Both the position numbers and the translations under genes were made by a program. Positions 51,173 to 62,707 of a stretch of 64,000 bases of DNA are shown in pieces (position 1 is the stretch's first letter; every line of letters starts with the position of its first letter). Origin of the DNA: Paracentrotus lividus (lineage: Eukaryota; Echinodermata; Echinoidea; Camarodonta; Echinidae); NCBI GenBank assembly GCA_940671915.1, contig CALNVZ010002974.1, positions 21,660,118 to 21,724,117 of the forward strand, given 5' to 3'. Under the pieces are notes generated by a model. That model saw only the letters and a program-made list of their open reading frames with translations, was not told the DNA's origin and ran no database searches.

Positions 51173-52128
51173 ATCAATTTTAGGGGGCTCTTTCTTTTGC
51201 TGTCCACTTTCGTAAACAATTATGGGTCTTGTCATCATCTGCCCTCAAGACAAGCTTCCCCTTTCAAAATAATCGACAACACTATGATTATAAATGAAAT
51301 ATAACAATATACAGAAAAACTTGTAATTTTTGGTTTAGGAGGTGGCTAACTAATTGGCAAGTAGTGTATGCTCGATAAATTAAACAACTTCTTTATGTGC
51401 TTAAAAAATAATAACTAACTCTCAAAGAGTAGGGAAAAAATAATACTTACAATATGAATAGATAAATTTTGCTTAAAGTTCCTTTTAAAATATTCTATGA
51501 ATCAGGGAAGCGGAGGGCTGAACAAGCTAAAATCACAATTAGATGGTCATTTTCAGGAATTTTAATGGGGAAGGGGGCTGAAGCTGACCCCCTGTTTGTA
51601 TTCCTTTTTTGATACGTTTCTAATTCGATCACAACTGGGCAACGGATTTTATTACTCAGAGGTAAATACCAATATTTGTTAGTGTTTGTCAATATATGCT
51701 TTGACCGCCCCCTTCCCGTTGAGATGTGACATTGAGAAAAGATGGACGTTATCTCCATCACATCATCTTAACGGTCATTGTCATGCTTATGAACCGGAGA
51801 TTGAAGCAAAATGAAAATTGAGATTGTCAGCTGGATAAGATTGAGATAACAAATTTGAAGGAGAGAGTTGAGAGTAGTCCCTCAGAGAGATTTCACTTCC
51901 TTTAACCTTTCATAAAACGTCGTAATAAACAAGTAATATAAATCATAACTATATCTGTTGTTTGACATCTTACCAGGGTATATGGGGGGTCAGCCATGAG
52001 TCATTGTGAGTGACCGATAAGGACAAAGAGAAGGTCAACGACAGAAAATGATTACTAAACATGCTAAAGGAAGATAGTGAAATATATAGAAGGAAGGAAG
52101 AGGGATGGAGGGAGATAGGAAGAAAGGA

Positions 52129-52136
52129 AAGAGAGA

Positions 52137-52182
<46 letters not shown>

Positions 52183-52204
52183 GAGAGAGAGAGAGAGAGG
52201 GGGG
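52129..52204. repeat. (GA)n microsatellite
   Basis: GA dinucleotides with minor interruptions in purine-rich surroundings from about 52085. Confidence 0.92.
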
Positions 52205-55200
52205 ATGGATGGGGTATCGAGAGAGTAGGGATAACTCTTTGAATTATTATAACTACTTTCTGTTCATCTCGACCTCATAATATGTTCTGTCTTTAATTTC
52301 GGTATTTTTCTTTCTTGTATACCACAATATATAATTTTAATACATCATAACAAAATTCATATTATTTTTATTGAACTGAAGAACAATGAACAATCAAATC
52401 GTTAAGACGTTACTATCGAAACAGACAGAAGTAAGCATGGTACCGGATATATACTGCTTCGACATTGCTTGATATCATACTTCCTCCGACTGAAAGTCAA
52501 GGTAACTTCATTATTTTGCCCAAATCAAACTCGAAACTGCCATATCTAAGGACTTTCAAGTCCTTGAGAGTAAAGAAACAAACAAGAGGGGTAAGGTTAC
52601 TGAAATGAAGGTAATTGATAGAAGAGATGGAAAAGCCCGCTCAGCTAGTACGGAATCTATCGGGGGGAGGGGGGGGGGGGGGGGGGGGCGGGTATGTCCC
52701 ATGAAACATTTTAAATCTTTGCAAAATAACATCTTCGTAATTTACTTTTCCAGTAATCTGTTTTGGTGATGAAATAATGTTATCAGAATTGTGCCAAATA
52801 CTGAACAAAGGATAGAAGAGATGCGACATCATGACATTGATCCAAGTTTTGATAAACTATTTATGTATCAATTTATTTATTTCGTCTTCTATTAACAGGG
52901 TAGTTATAACTATAGTTATATTAACTTTGAGAAGGATAGTCGCGATAAGAAAGCTTATAAAATTGAGTTTTCATGTTCACTTAAAAAGTATAAGGAGATT
53001 ACGAAAACCAAGACTTCATGTTTCTTCTTTTTATCCTCTTGCTGAAAATGGGAAATTAGCTCAAACATTATCACGAAGTCCAAGATTAATATACAATATA
53101 CAATTAAATAAATATAACTCAAATACAATTGTCTCGAGAATTAACCCTGCATGAAGTAATCGGTTAATCTATAGTACCAAGAATAGCAAAGAAGTGACAG
53201 TCCTTGCATGATAAGATTTGTATCTCACAGTTCGATCTTATAGTGTATGTCATATCTATTTTAATATCTCCACAATCTAAACTCTCTTAAAGTTTTTTTT
53301 AATACATAGTCAAGTTCTTAACGATTTGTAATTAAACACCGAAAAAGACGGAGGCCTATAGATCTATAAGAGTTGACTATAATTTAGTTAGATAATAATC
53401 AGTAACGTATTAATACAGAAGTCTGTCTCGTATAACAATATTAATTTACCCTTTAATCTAAATTTACGTTAGTTTAGCTGGGTGTTAAAAGACCATCAAA
53501 GCCATGGAAAATAAATGGCAGCCTAAGAATAGCCAACCCCCCGAAAATACTGAACCGATCGGCCCCCTTAAATGGAAATAGTCTTAATCCATTTGCAAAA
53601 TACGTTTAACGGATTAGCAACTTTTATACAAAACACAAAAGAGTCACACTTCCACTTCTGTAAAACATGTAATAGTCAGACATTCTAAGCCCCTTACATA
53701 ATGTTTTGGCAAAATGTTTGATATTAAGATGTTTTATCAAATACATTTTGACAACTGCTTCCTTTTCAGTGAGCTGAGCACCTCTGAATACCCCTTAAGA
53801 TCTTAATGATTAATAGTGTCTGTAAGAAAGTAATATCAACGTGAGGCAATAAAAAAGGGGGTATAGTTTCCCTTCAATATTGTTAATTTCTGTAAGCACC
53901 ATTTTTTTAGAGTAACCAACGTAAGTGGATGATACATGAGATTGTTGTGTCTCCTTTAATATTTAAACATGTAAAAGCAATGGTACGATTGCATTATATA
54001 AATGGTTAAATTAATACTTTATAAAACTACATTTCCAGTAGGCCTAACTGTCCTTTGATAATCTTTTGAAAACAATTATGGACCCACTCACTTGAGTATA
54101 ATTGCAAGTCTTATGTTCAATTCGAGCAATTATGTAAATGTGATTTGAAGCTTTCTGTTTAAATCTTCCCTCAAGAGTTTGAAATGTAAAGTTCTAACAT
54201 ATTTGTTTATTTGACAAACCACTCATTAATGGTCTTCTATATTAGTGCAATGAAACGAAATTCTCCTAAATCATGACGTCAATTACACAATCCTCTTTGC
54301 CAGGAACTATTTCCCCGCGACCAGTCGTATATCATTAACCCGTTGTCACCCACTAGTCAAACTGTGGATAATTGTCGGTAGTTTCAGGGTTAAACCGCGG
54401 ACATGGTTAAGTGCGTTAATTTATTTCCTGTAAGTAGAAGTGTGATCTGTATAGACCGCATTAGAAAGTTCTCGATTGATATCGAAATGAAACTGAAATG
54501 TATTTCAGGGATGGATACCCGGATAAATAATGTATTGACATTACAACAAAATCTAGTTCAATGCACCGTAGTACCTCGGTGGCAGATCCAGTCGGGGAAC
54601 GTGCCCCCTATAGTATGAAAATCATGCTATACCATATCCAAACAACCTTAACAGATGATTGAAAATTTTCTCTGCATTCTCGAGTGTCCCAACTTTTAAT
54701 TTTTGCCATATCGTAGCATAATTTCGTCCTGTACGAAAAAAAACACGAAATGATCATGTACGAGGCATTAACAAATCTATGTCTTATATGCATAAGTTGA
54801 AAAGCTTCTCCGACAAATATATACACAGATCTTTACCCCTCGCAAATATTCAGTTAGGTAGACACGAGTATTTGTTGATGAAATAGCACAGGAATATTAA
54901 TAAATCTCAAGTCATAATCTTCATTCCTTACATGCGCTTATGCATAGGTAGAACGCGGCACCAATTTGATATCAATAATAACTGTTTATAAGACAGGTCC
55001 ATGTATAATTACAAAAAAGTTTATACTGAAAGAAACGTATCAGGATTGACATTTAGACCCACGACAACTACCCCAAGAAATAGGGTTAGGCGTAGGGTTA
55101 GGGGTATTTTTGGCGGGGTAGTTTTTCAAGGGGGTAATCAGGGCCTTTGGCCTAGAACCTGAAAGGAGGCTCGAAGAAGTTGATGACTGAGAAAAAAATG

Positions 55201-55485
55201 CCTTTCGTCAATTTTGGTCATGTAACTACACCAGGCCTGACCCCCTGGACCTTACCCCTATGGTCGATACATGATGACCTCTGTGATGGCGGAAGGCCAA
55301 AAAAAAAATTAACACTTCCCCCCCCCCCCCTCTAATGAAATCTTTGATCCGCCACTGACTACACAAGATTTTAGCCAAAGTTAGAAAGTACCATCTCTAG
55401 TCACTGATCACCTTGAATATTTACCTACGTCAAAGATTAGCTTGAAATATTCCATCTGAAGTGTTATTTCCTTCCATCATAAGAA

Positions 55486-55491
55486 TATAAA
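55486..55491 (+). promoter_or_regulatory. Candidate TATA box of the LRR-Ig receptor gene
   Basis: TATAAA lies 111 bp before the first ATG of the predicted leader exon (55597), so a start near 55515-55520 would fit. The motif alone is weak evidence in AT-rich DNA. Confidence 0.28.
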
Positions 55492-55596
55492 TTGAACGCG
55501 TTGAATTTATTTGAATAGTGTAGGGGGGTTAGTGATAGCTGTATCTTACATAATTCATCAAGACATTCATTTTGCATTTGTAAGGGCAAAGCCAAC

Positions 55597-56015
55597 ATGA
55601 ATTACTTTACAATGAAGTGGACGGTAAGTATGTGTGTCATCAGTGGTGTAACTACGGGGCGCTGGACGTGTCCCCCTCCCGATCGGCTGGCAAAAAGGGG
55701 GAAAGACATACAAGCAAATCAGTCTCAAATAGCATGGTTACTGTTTTCCGAAGTGGAAAGTCTTTCGCTTTGGAATTGTGCTAACATTTTATTCTTAGGG
55801 ATTTTCATCCCCATGGTGTGTTTTTTTTACAGGAATTAAATTATTTTAAAGAAAAATGTTTTTTGTGTTCTATCTTTTATGATAAAAGGATGTAATTGAA
55901 AATGCACCCCGATCATAAACTCCGTTAAACCAGTTAAAATGGCTGTCGTATATAATATCTTTTCTTTTCTTTTATAACTTTTTTTCTGTAGAAACCATAT
56001 TACACCGGATACTAA
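55597..56015 (+). CDS. Predicted 16-codon upstream ORF formed by splicing of the receptor leader
   Basis: The leader exon contains ATG at 55597 and an open frame to a consensus donor (ACG then GTAAGT, intron from 55624). The acceptor TTTTTTTCTGTAG ends at 55991. Joining 55597-55623 to 55992-56015 gives MNYFTMKWTKPYYTGY and a TAA, 13 nt before the main ATG at 56029. Such a uORF would be expected to lower initiation at the receptor start or make it depend on reinitiation. The exon junction is inferred from splice-site quality, not seen as cDNA. Confidence 0.4.
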
Positions 56016-56028
56016 CAACTCTAGGACG

Positions 56029-58443
56029 ATGGCAGAATTGAGATTGGTATTGATGCTCCATGTAGCCATCTGTTTGAACACAGGACTCCTGACTAGTGCG
56101 CAACATAGACAAATATGTTCGTCTGAATGTGAGACGAATAGCCAGTACGCCAGACTGTCCTGTGAGGGCCATATGCTCCAGTGTGTACCAGATCCATATG
56201 GTCAAACACACATAAGACATTTTAACATGGCGCATAACCAACTGACCCATCTCAAAGTTTTAGCCTTCCAGAGCTTCCCAAGACTCCGGATCCTAGATCT
56301 ACGACAGAACGCCATCGCTAACATTGCACCAGGAGCATTTAGTAACTTGAACCATCTGCAATTGCTTGATGTACGAGCGAACAAGCTGCGGCATCTCTAC
56401 GCTGGCATGTTCAACGGTCTTACCGCAATACACAAGTTGTATCTTGCCAATAATGAAATCGAATCAATCGCACCTGGAACTTTCACAGGTATGACAAAAC
56501 TCATCAGCCTGAAGCTGAATTATAATCGTTTTAACTCTTTACACGCGAATATGTTCTTGCCTCTCCAAAACTTGCAACGCCTTTACATCTATGGAAATCA
56601 AATAAGAACCATCCATGATCAGTCTTTCCGCGGTTTGAGTCATCTTGTAACATTGTCTCTGGCGGAAAATCCTTTGGTGACTATACCAAACATTCTTCCA
56701 TACGTACCAGAAATCACTCATATTCGTCTCCGAAACACCCCACTCAATTGTGATTGCCGATTGGAGTTCTTTCGTGTGTGGCTTCGAGAGAACCTGTACG
56801 AAGCATATGAGAGCTATGCAATATGCAGTACACCGGATCATCTAGAAGGGACGCCGTTATATCAAGTGCCAGGTCCTCTACAGTGTCCCAGTAGTAGAGA
56901 TGGGAACGTGCCGATCAGTCGAGAAGTTAATGAACCATCTCATGGACCCGATCTTGAGGAGGAAAGCGCCAGTCATGCCTCCGCTCCAATCAGAGTGCAT
57001 TCGGAATCAGAATCAGAATATAGTGAAATCTTCGCATCTTTTTCGGACCTCTCGCATATACCGCTTTCCAAGCCAAGCGTAACCTCGACCGAAGGTGGCA
57101 TGAGCCACAGAGGAGCTGGGATCGACTCGGGTAGGTCAGAATCAGGTCCATCTTTTGCAACACCAAGAATACACGCTCATTTTGAACCCTTGACACCAAG
57201 AGGAACACTCTTACCAAGGACAGTGGCCACAATTACAACACATCTAGGAGAAAACAATGGAACTACAGATGGCATTAGTCACTTTACGCCACCAACGTTG
57301 ACCCAATCCTCTCAAAAGGACATTCCAAACGGTCACATGCCAGATAACCCTCGAGTAAATGCAACCAATAACGGTTCCAGAGTAAACGGAAGTTTTAACG
57401 AACTTCCGCGCCCACCACCCAAGGCAGGCAACAGGAATCACCCAAGTTGGAATGACGGTGACCCTCCTAATAATCCAGATGATTCAGTCTTAACAACAAT
57501 TTCGTCTGGGTCAACTGATTCGTCCGTGGCTTCCTCAACATCTGAAGCACCACAAGGACCACCTCAATCATGGGGTCTTAAAGGGTCTTCTGTGAAAATC
57601 GACTGTCCAGTCCATATCCATGACATCAATGGCTCTAAGGTTAAATGGCTCACGCCCCACGGGAAGCTTATCATGTCTAATGTATCTCGCTATGGTCTCA
57701 CAAAGAGAGGAGCTTTAATCATTCACAACCTGCAGCCGTACGATCATGGGACCTATCGATGCATTGTCCGCAAAGCATTGAACAGCGTCAAGATGCTTCC
57801 CGCCAAGTTGGTTCTAGCATGTCCATGTCACGAGGCTCCGAAGCAACCTTCTTTTGAACCCAGTATCAATACGACGTCAGGAAACCATTTCGAACACGGT
57901 GTTGATCCTCACGATGAACACTCTCATCCACACGAGCCACGATGCAGTCCCGTACCCATGGTGGTTGCCATAGTTACAACCTTCCAAGCAACTGTTGCTC
58001 TCTGCGTCATTACCTTCTGCCTTTGCTGCTCTAAGAATCTCAACTATTCTCTCAAAGAGAAGACATGTACCGGTGTCCCAGAACCCATCGCAGTGGTTCG
58101 CACTCGGGGAAAGTTCAATACCAGATCACGTGATTATGCTCAGTCAGGTGATCCAACGTCATCATCCATGTTGTCACGTGAATCGGACTTCTACGAAGCC
58201 CTGACTGACCACGGGTTTTCCCCAAGGCAAGCATCTTCTGTGCGATCGTACGATACTTATCGTGAATCCTATCCATCATCTGAGTATGTGAACTTTCGAA
58301 AGCCTAAAAATTACATGTACATGGTTGGTTATATGGACACTGGAACCGGTCGGAGAGCCATAGGGTATCGATCATCTTCCGATTCTCAGATTGCATCGAT
58401 CAAGGAGATATCCAATGAAAATATATATGTCAGTAAAGATTAG
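56029..58443 (+). CDS. LRR and Ig-domain single-pass transmembrane receptor, 804 aa, intronless coding region
   Basis: Predicted type I cell-surface protein, probably for adhesion or signalling. A signal peptide covers about residues 1-25. An N-terminal LRR cap (C30, C34, C45, C52) precedes seven 24-residue leucine-rich repeats (about 61-227), for example RLRILDLRQNAIANIAPGAF. The C-terminal cap holds C241, C243, C266 and C286. A Ser/Thr/Pro-rich linker with several N-glycosylation sites spans about 290-515. One Ig domain follows, with C526, the KWL tryptophan, and DHGTYRC ending at C578. A membrane span lies at about 644-668. The tail of about 136 residues has YEAL (Y722), YVNF (Y753), YMYM (Y762) and a final IYVSKD (Y800). 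The order recalls AMIGO, LINGO and ISLR proteins, but in those the Ig domain directly follows the LRR cap, so no orthologue is assigned. The start ATG has A at -3 and G at +4. Confidence 0.93.
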   Translation: MAELRLVLMLHVAICLNTGLLTSAQHRQICSSECETNSQYARLSCEGHMLQCVPDPYGQTHIRHFNMAHNQLTHLKVLAFQSFPRLRILDLRQNAIANIAPGAFSNLNHLQLLDVRANKLRHLYAGMFNGLTAIHKLYLANNEIESIAPGTFTGMTKLISLKLNYNRFNSLHANMFLPLQNLQRLYIYGNQIRTIHDQSFRGLSHLVTLSLAENPLVTIPNILPYVPEITHIRLRNTPLNCDCRLEFFRVWLRENLYEAYESYAICSTPDHLEGTPLYQVPGPLQCPSSRDGNVPISREVNEPSHGPDLEEESASHASAPIRVHSESESEYSEIFASFSDLSHIPLSKPSVTSTEGGMSHRGAGIDSGRSESGPSFATPRIHAHFEPLTPRGTLLPRTVATITTHLGENNGTTDGISHFTPPTLTQSSQKDIPNGHMPDNPRVNATNNGSRVNGSFNELPRPPPKAGNRNHPSWNDGDPPNNPDDSVLTTISSGSTDSSVASSTSEAPQGPPQSWGLKGSSVKIDCPVHIHDINGSKVKWLTPHGKLIMSNVSRYGLTKRGALIIHNLQPYDHGTYRCIVRKALNSVKMLPAKLVLACPCHEAPKQPSFEPSINTTSGNHFEHGVDPHDEHSHPHEPRCSPVPMVVAIVTTFQATVALCVITFCLCCSKNLNYSLKEKTCTGVPEPIAVVRTRGKFNTRSRDYAQSGDPTSSSMLSRESDFYEALTDHGFSPRQASSVRSYDTYRESYPSSEYVNFRKPKNYMYMVGYMDTGTGRRAIGYRSSSDSQIASIKEISNENIYVSKD

Positions 58444-60168
58444 TTTGGACCTCAAACATAACCAAAACAAACGAATACATAAAGTGCTGACTTTGAATGA
58501 AATCCAGATTTGAAAATTTTGACAACAAAACAATGTTGTCCCCCCCCCCCCAACCCCCAATGTGTGATATATAGACACAAAACTCTTTCCTCAGAGAAGG
58601 GGCAGCGGAGCTGGTGGGATGCACTTTTTCAGTTGGATATGTACAAAAACGCAAAATAACTATCAGATTATGCTTTTTAGCATATTCATCCCTCCGCATT
58701 TAAACACCCTGCATAGTGGGTTTCAAAGCTGCACACTATACACATAATGTTGTTGAAATACATGTAGTTCATTTTGTAAAGCTCTGTGTCTTTCAATCAA
58801 AAGAGGGTTATCATTAATGAGCACAGAAGTATAATAATTATGGCGAGTGCAGTGACAGAATGAATTGAGCAATTGCTGTATTGAATTCAATATCTGGGAA
58901 TTTAAAGCTATTATCTAGCTGGACTCTAAATTGAATCATTATACAAGTAAGCCTATTAAAGTACAATACTTATGATAATGACGGTACATTATAATGTATA
59001 GTTATTTCTTAATGTTTTTCTAATATTTTGGTCTTTATGATAATTACTATTCATCATAGAACAAAAGTATATGATAGTTATACATGAGATCAATCTATGC
59101 ATTGTTAAAACTTGTTATGTTTTGAAACAAGCCCTATGCTATTGACATTATAATTTACATGATACAAGAAACGTGCTCTGACATATTATTACTTATCCTT
59201 GGTAATATAGGCTATCAAACCTCGATAATAATTGCATCACTCGCCATTCTTCTCACTTGCCAACAGAGTTCTTTAATATCACTTCAGAATAGATCACCGT
59301 ATATCTAATAACATCTATATTATTTCAGATTTGTAGGCCTCATGATGTCATATGACTGCTCAAGATAAAGTAATATTAGTGCCTTAATTTTCGTTTGGGT
59401 CTAATCTCGAATGCGTGGCAGAGATAGACAAAAAGATGACGTCAATTAAAAAGGTCATTATTATCTACACTGTTCGTCAAAAAGTGGATTAAAAAAAAAA
59501 AAAAAACCTCCAGCAACATATATATTTTTTTTTCTTAAATGGGTTTGTCCCCGCTTTCACTTTTCGAGACTCTTGCTATATCTTTGAGTTCCCCCAAGTC
59601 TTCATTGATTTGCTTGTTTGGTTATTTGTTTTTTGTTGAAAAAAAAAAAAAATACTTGCCAACCTCCAAAATGCAAATTTTTGCAAATTTTCTCCTTTTA
59701 TGGCAACTTTTTTGTTTACCTGGCGGACCAAAGCCCCCATGCCCACTTTCTTATTGTTCTTTAATCTAAATTTAGGTTTATTGGGAAATACATGCCGATG
59801 TGCATATCTTTGACTTACAATGTATCTCGGGAAGGCAGTATATGGTGTCATGTCTGTTGAATTAATCATATAAAATAATGCAATCACCGACTGTTGTTCT
59901 ATAATTCAGCATAAATGGTTTATACCTTTTCACATTTGCTCGTTTGTTAAAGTTTAGACGCTTTGGTGTATTTTGCAGGGATTTAATTGATTGTTTTCTT
60001 ATATCTGGTCATGTCTGACATATCATTCAGGTAGCAACAGTGTATCATTGTTGTGTTAATTTAATGTTTAAATCATAATCAATATTTTCCAAAAAATAGA
60101 AGTATCCTCAATGCAACTTTTTAATTAATACTCAGCTTATCCAGTTCTCCGAAAGAATTAGGTGCTTA
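58444..60168. other. Receptor 3' UTR and intergenic DNA
   Basis: AT-rich sequence after the receptor stop codon, with C, A and T runs (about 58540-58555, 59489-59504, 59640-59652). No clear polyadenylation signal could be assigned and no further gene was recognised. Confidence 0.5.
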
Positions 60169-60532
60169 GGGGAGACCGGGTATGGAAGTTACACGGGTCA
60201 GTTGTTACAGTTCTCAGTGTGCTAAGATGGAACAAGAGAGGATGTGCTAACTGGCATCTATATACAGCCTACACATAGCTGTGATGAACTGCCGGTCGTG
60301 AGGTTTCTCCGTTGTTTTATTAAAAAGTAAATCAACAAAAACCATTTTTTACAGTTCAAAGTAAATTTTTGACAAAAATTGAAATTTGTAATAGCTCTTA
60401 CAACTGAAGGCACATGATGATAGTCTGGTATTGTAAATATAGTACATGTATATCACTAATATACCCCCTAGTCATGCCCTGTAATTTTGCCTAATGACTG
60501 TGCTACAGTTGATTTCTGTGTGTAAAATCACC

Positions 60533-60566
60533 CATGGGGTAGGTTGTTACAACAACCTACCCCATG
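60533..60566. repeat. Perfect palindrome, 16-bp arms
   Basis: The arm CATGGGGTAGGTTGTT is followed by the 2-nt spacer AC and then its exact reverse complement. It should form a very stable hairpin or cruciform. Confidence 0.97.
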
Positions 60567-60805
60567 TTGATGTAACAACTTACCCCAATTACATTACATA
60601 TGTAAAATTACATTTTGTCTCAATTTTCAGGTGTTAATATTTTTATTTTTCTATTATTACTTTTGTCTATTCTAGAGCCCTACTTGATCTACTGTTAACG
60701 ATGTCAAGAAACTGGAAAGTTGAAATTAAAGTATGGTATAAGAGATTTACAAATTGTCAACTTACCCCGTATGTTTACATATTGTAACAATTGACCCCGT
60801 ATGGT

Positions 60806-60841
60806 GTAACAACCTACCCCGTATATGGGGTAGGTTGTTAC
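60806..60841. repeat. Perfect palindrome, 15-bp arms
   Basis: The arm GTAACAACCTACCCC, the spacer GTATAT, then the exact reverse complement. It has the same core word as 60533-60566 in the opposite order. Confidence 0.97.
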
Positions 60842-61153
60842 AAAAAAATGTCTTCACTAATTAAGCTGTAGTTAATTAGTGTTTACATGTTTTCAAGTTT
60901 TATATGCCTCAGGTTTTAGCCAACATAATAGGCTAACTACAGACCCAATATGGAGTGCGTGAGTTCTTTCATTAGAATTATCTGGCCAAAAATGTGAATT
61001 TTGTAACGTCCATACCCGGTCTCCCCTACGCATAATAATAATAGTAATAAATAATTATGTTTACAAGTATCGTGAATATGAATCAAAATATTCAAATATT
61101 CAAAATAATATTATCAATGAGCTTGCATGTACAATCAATGAGATTGTATAAAT

Positions 61154-61694
61154 TATGCCTCCGATACCACCTTTGATGATGGAGGCATATTTATTCATGT
61201 TTTCGGGTTGTCCATCTGTCCGTCCCGTTTGCCCACTATATCGCCATATCTCAAGAACCGATTGAGAGAATTAACTTCAAAATTGAGTATAGCACCATGG
61301 TAAGACGATTTGGAATACATAGGTAAAATGTCAAGGGTCACAGATGTCATATTGTCATGCGCAGTTGAGTATACATATAGGCTACATAGAAACTGCGCAT
61401 TATAGATTTTCAATGATTATTATTATTATTATTATAAAATTCCAGGTATTGGGGTTGATCGCAGTGCAGTGATTCAGATATTACCTCAAACTTTGGAGTA
61501 ATCTGAATCTTTTTACTGGAGAAAAAAGATCTGATTAGATTTTGGAGTATATAATGTCGGTCAAAGGTCAAAGTTCATAGAGGTCAACATAATTGCAATC
61601 CAGGTATTGACCTCATTATGGTGATATGTCAGGAAAATCAAAGGATATAGAGGTAAATTTCTGAACTCATACTAGGTTTCAGGGCGGAGGCATA
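61154..61694. mobile_element. Dispersed repeat bounded by TATGCCTCCG inverted ends
   Basis: The left end TATGCCTCCG and right end CGGAGGCATA are exact inverted repeats. Inside are GTCCATCTGTCCGTCC and ATATCTCAAGAACCGATTGA, a combination I associate with common dispersed repeats of marine invertebrates. No coding frame is evident. Confidence 0.55.
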
Positions 61695-62707
61695 CAGGAG
61701 ACGCAGTGGCATTAGTTTTGTTTTCCACCAATATTATACAAGATTGTACATATTTTCCAGGATAGTTTTATATTAAAAAATTGCTTTTCAAAATACTTTC
61801 GTGTCATTGAAGTATGTTCATGCCCTTCGGATATGTAAGATAGTACAATAAGATAAAACGATGTGAGCGAGAAAGAGAGAGAGAAAGAGAGGTCTTTAAA
61901 ATGAAATAAAATCAGAATGACGGAACAGGTCACGAGAAAATATGTTTCGAACTCGGCTTCTACCTATACCCTTCCTCCACCCCACGTTCTCAGCCCCTCC
62001 CACTGTCTCTTGTAAGTTACTTGCAATTTTACAAAAAATACACTGAAGAAAAAAACGGACTTGGCAACAACAAATTTATACGATGGCGTAAATAAAAGTA
62101 TCATCTCTACAGAATATAGCGGAGGAGTGTGTCCCCCTATTTTGGGGGTATCGAAATAAACATCCATGTTAATTTTGGAGCCTGCCACCCTCCCTTCCCA
62201 TATTGGACCTGTCATAGGTGTAAAAACGGAGATGACTTTTTAATGCATTAATCTTACAAAAAGTTTTCAAATAAAATCATGAATTTTAATATAATTATAT
62301 ACACAGTGAAACAAGAAAAAATGTAAAACAGAAAATTATTTCAATCTGGACATGGTTAATGCGGATTCAAATCAATTCTCATTACCATGTTTAAAGGCTT
62401 TATGGCCTACATTGCTTTTCTTTTCTCATGATAGCCAACTATCGCCTACGTCACACTCAACATATTTGACCTGTATGTTTTACTTCCATCTTTACACCTT
62501 CACTTTCTTCAATCAAGTATTGATGACACTCAAACCAGAGAGAATATAACGGAGAGGTGCGAGTTCGCCTGTATGCACGTAAAATGTTGTAATACATTGG
62601 AAATACATGTGTTATTCAATCAGTCTAGCGCATGCGCTGATTTATTGCACGTGTTGATACTGCAGATGACGATAATTTCTATGTGAAAACCTAAAAAGTA
62701 ATGGATA
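61695..62707. other. AT-rich intergenic DNA
   Basis: Nothing recognisable beyond a short GA-rich stretch (about 61866-61890). Confidence 0.5.

Larger units (their letters stand above)
50059..55480. other. AT-rich intergenic region
   Basis: No gene was recognised. It holds a 66-bp A run (51104-51169), a GA microsatellite (about 52129-52204) and a G run (about 52663-52688). It also has a hAT-type terminus remnant near 54575 (GGTGGCAGATCCAGTCGG) and a small inverted repeat with TAGGGTTAGG words near 55065-55130. A 107-codon open frame at 52831-53154 has no recognisable features and AT-driven composition. Confidence 0.55.
60169..61026. mobile_element. TA-flanked DNA element with TIRs and internal perfect palindromes, 858 bp
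   Basis: The left end GGGGAGACCGGGTATGGA and the reversed right end share 23 of 24 bases. TA borders each end (60167-60168 and 61027-61028), consistent with a TA target duplication. The interior carries many copies of a GGTAGGTTGTTAC word in both orientations, including the palindromes at 60533-60566 and 60806-60841. There is no transposase-like frame. Confidence 0.82.

Noticed and set aside
52831-53154. 107-codon plus-strand open frame with hydrophobic start
   Set aside because: No recognisable domain, AT-driven composition, no splice or promoter context, and no repeat of the pattern elsewhere.
55080-55110. TAGGGTTAGG words resembling telomere repeats
   Set aside because: Only two or three irregular words inside a small inverted repeat; not a telomeric array.
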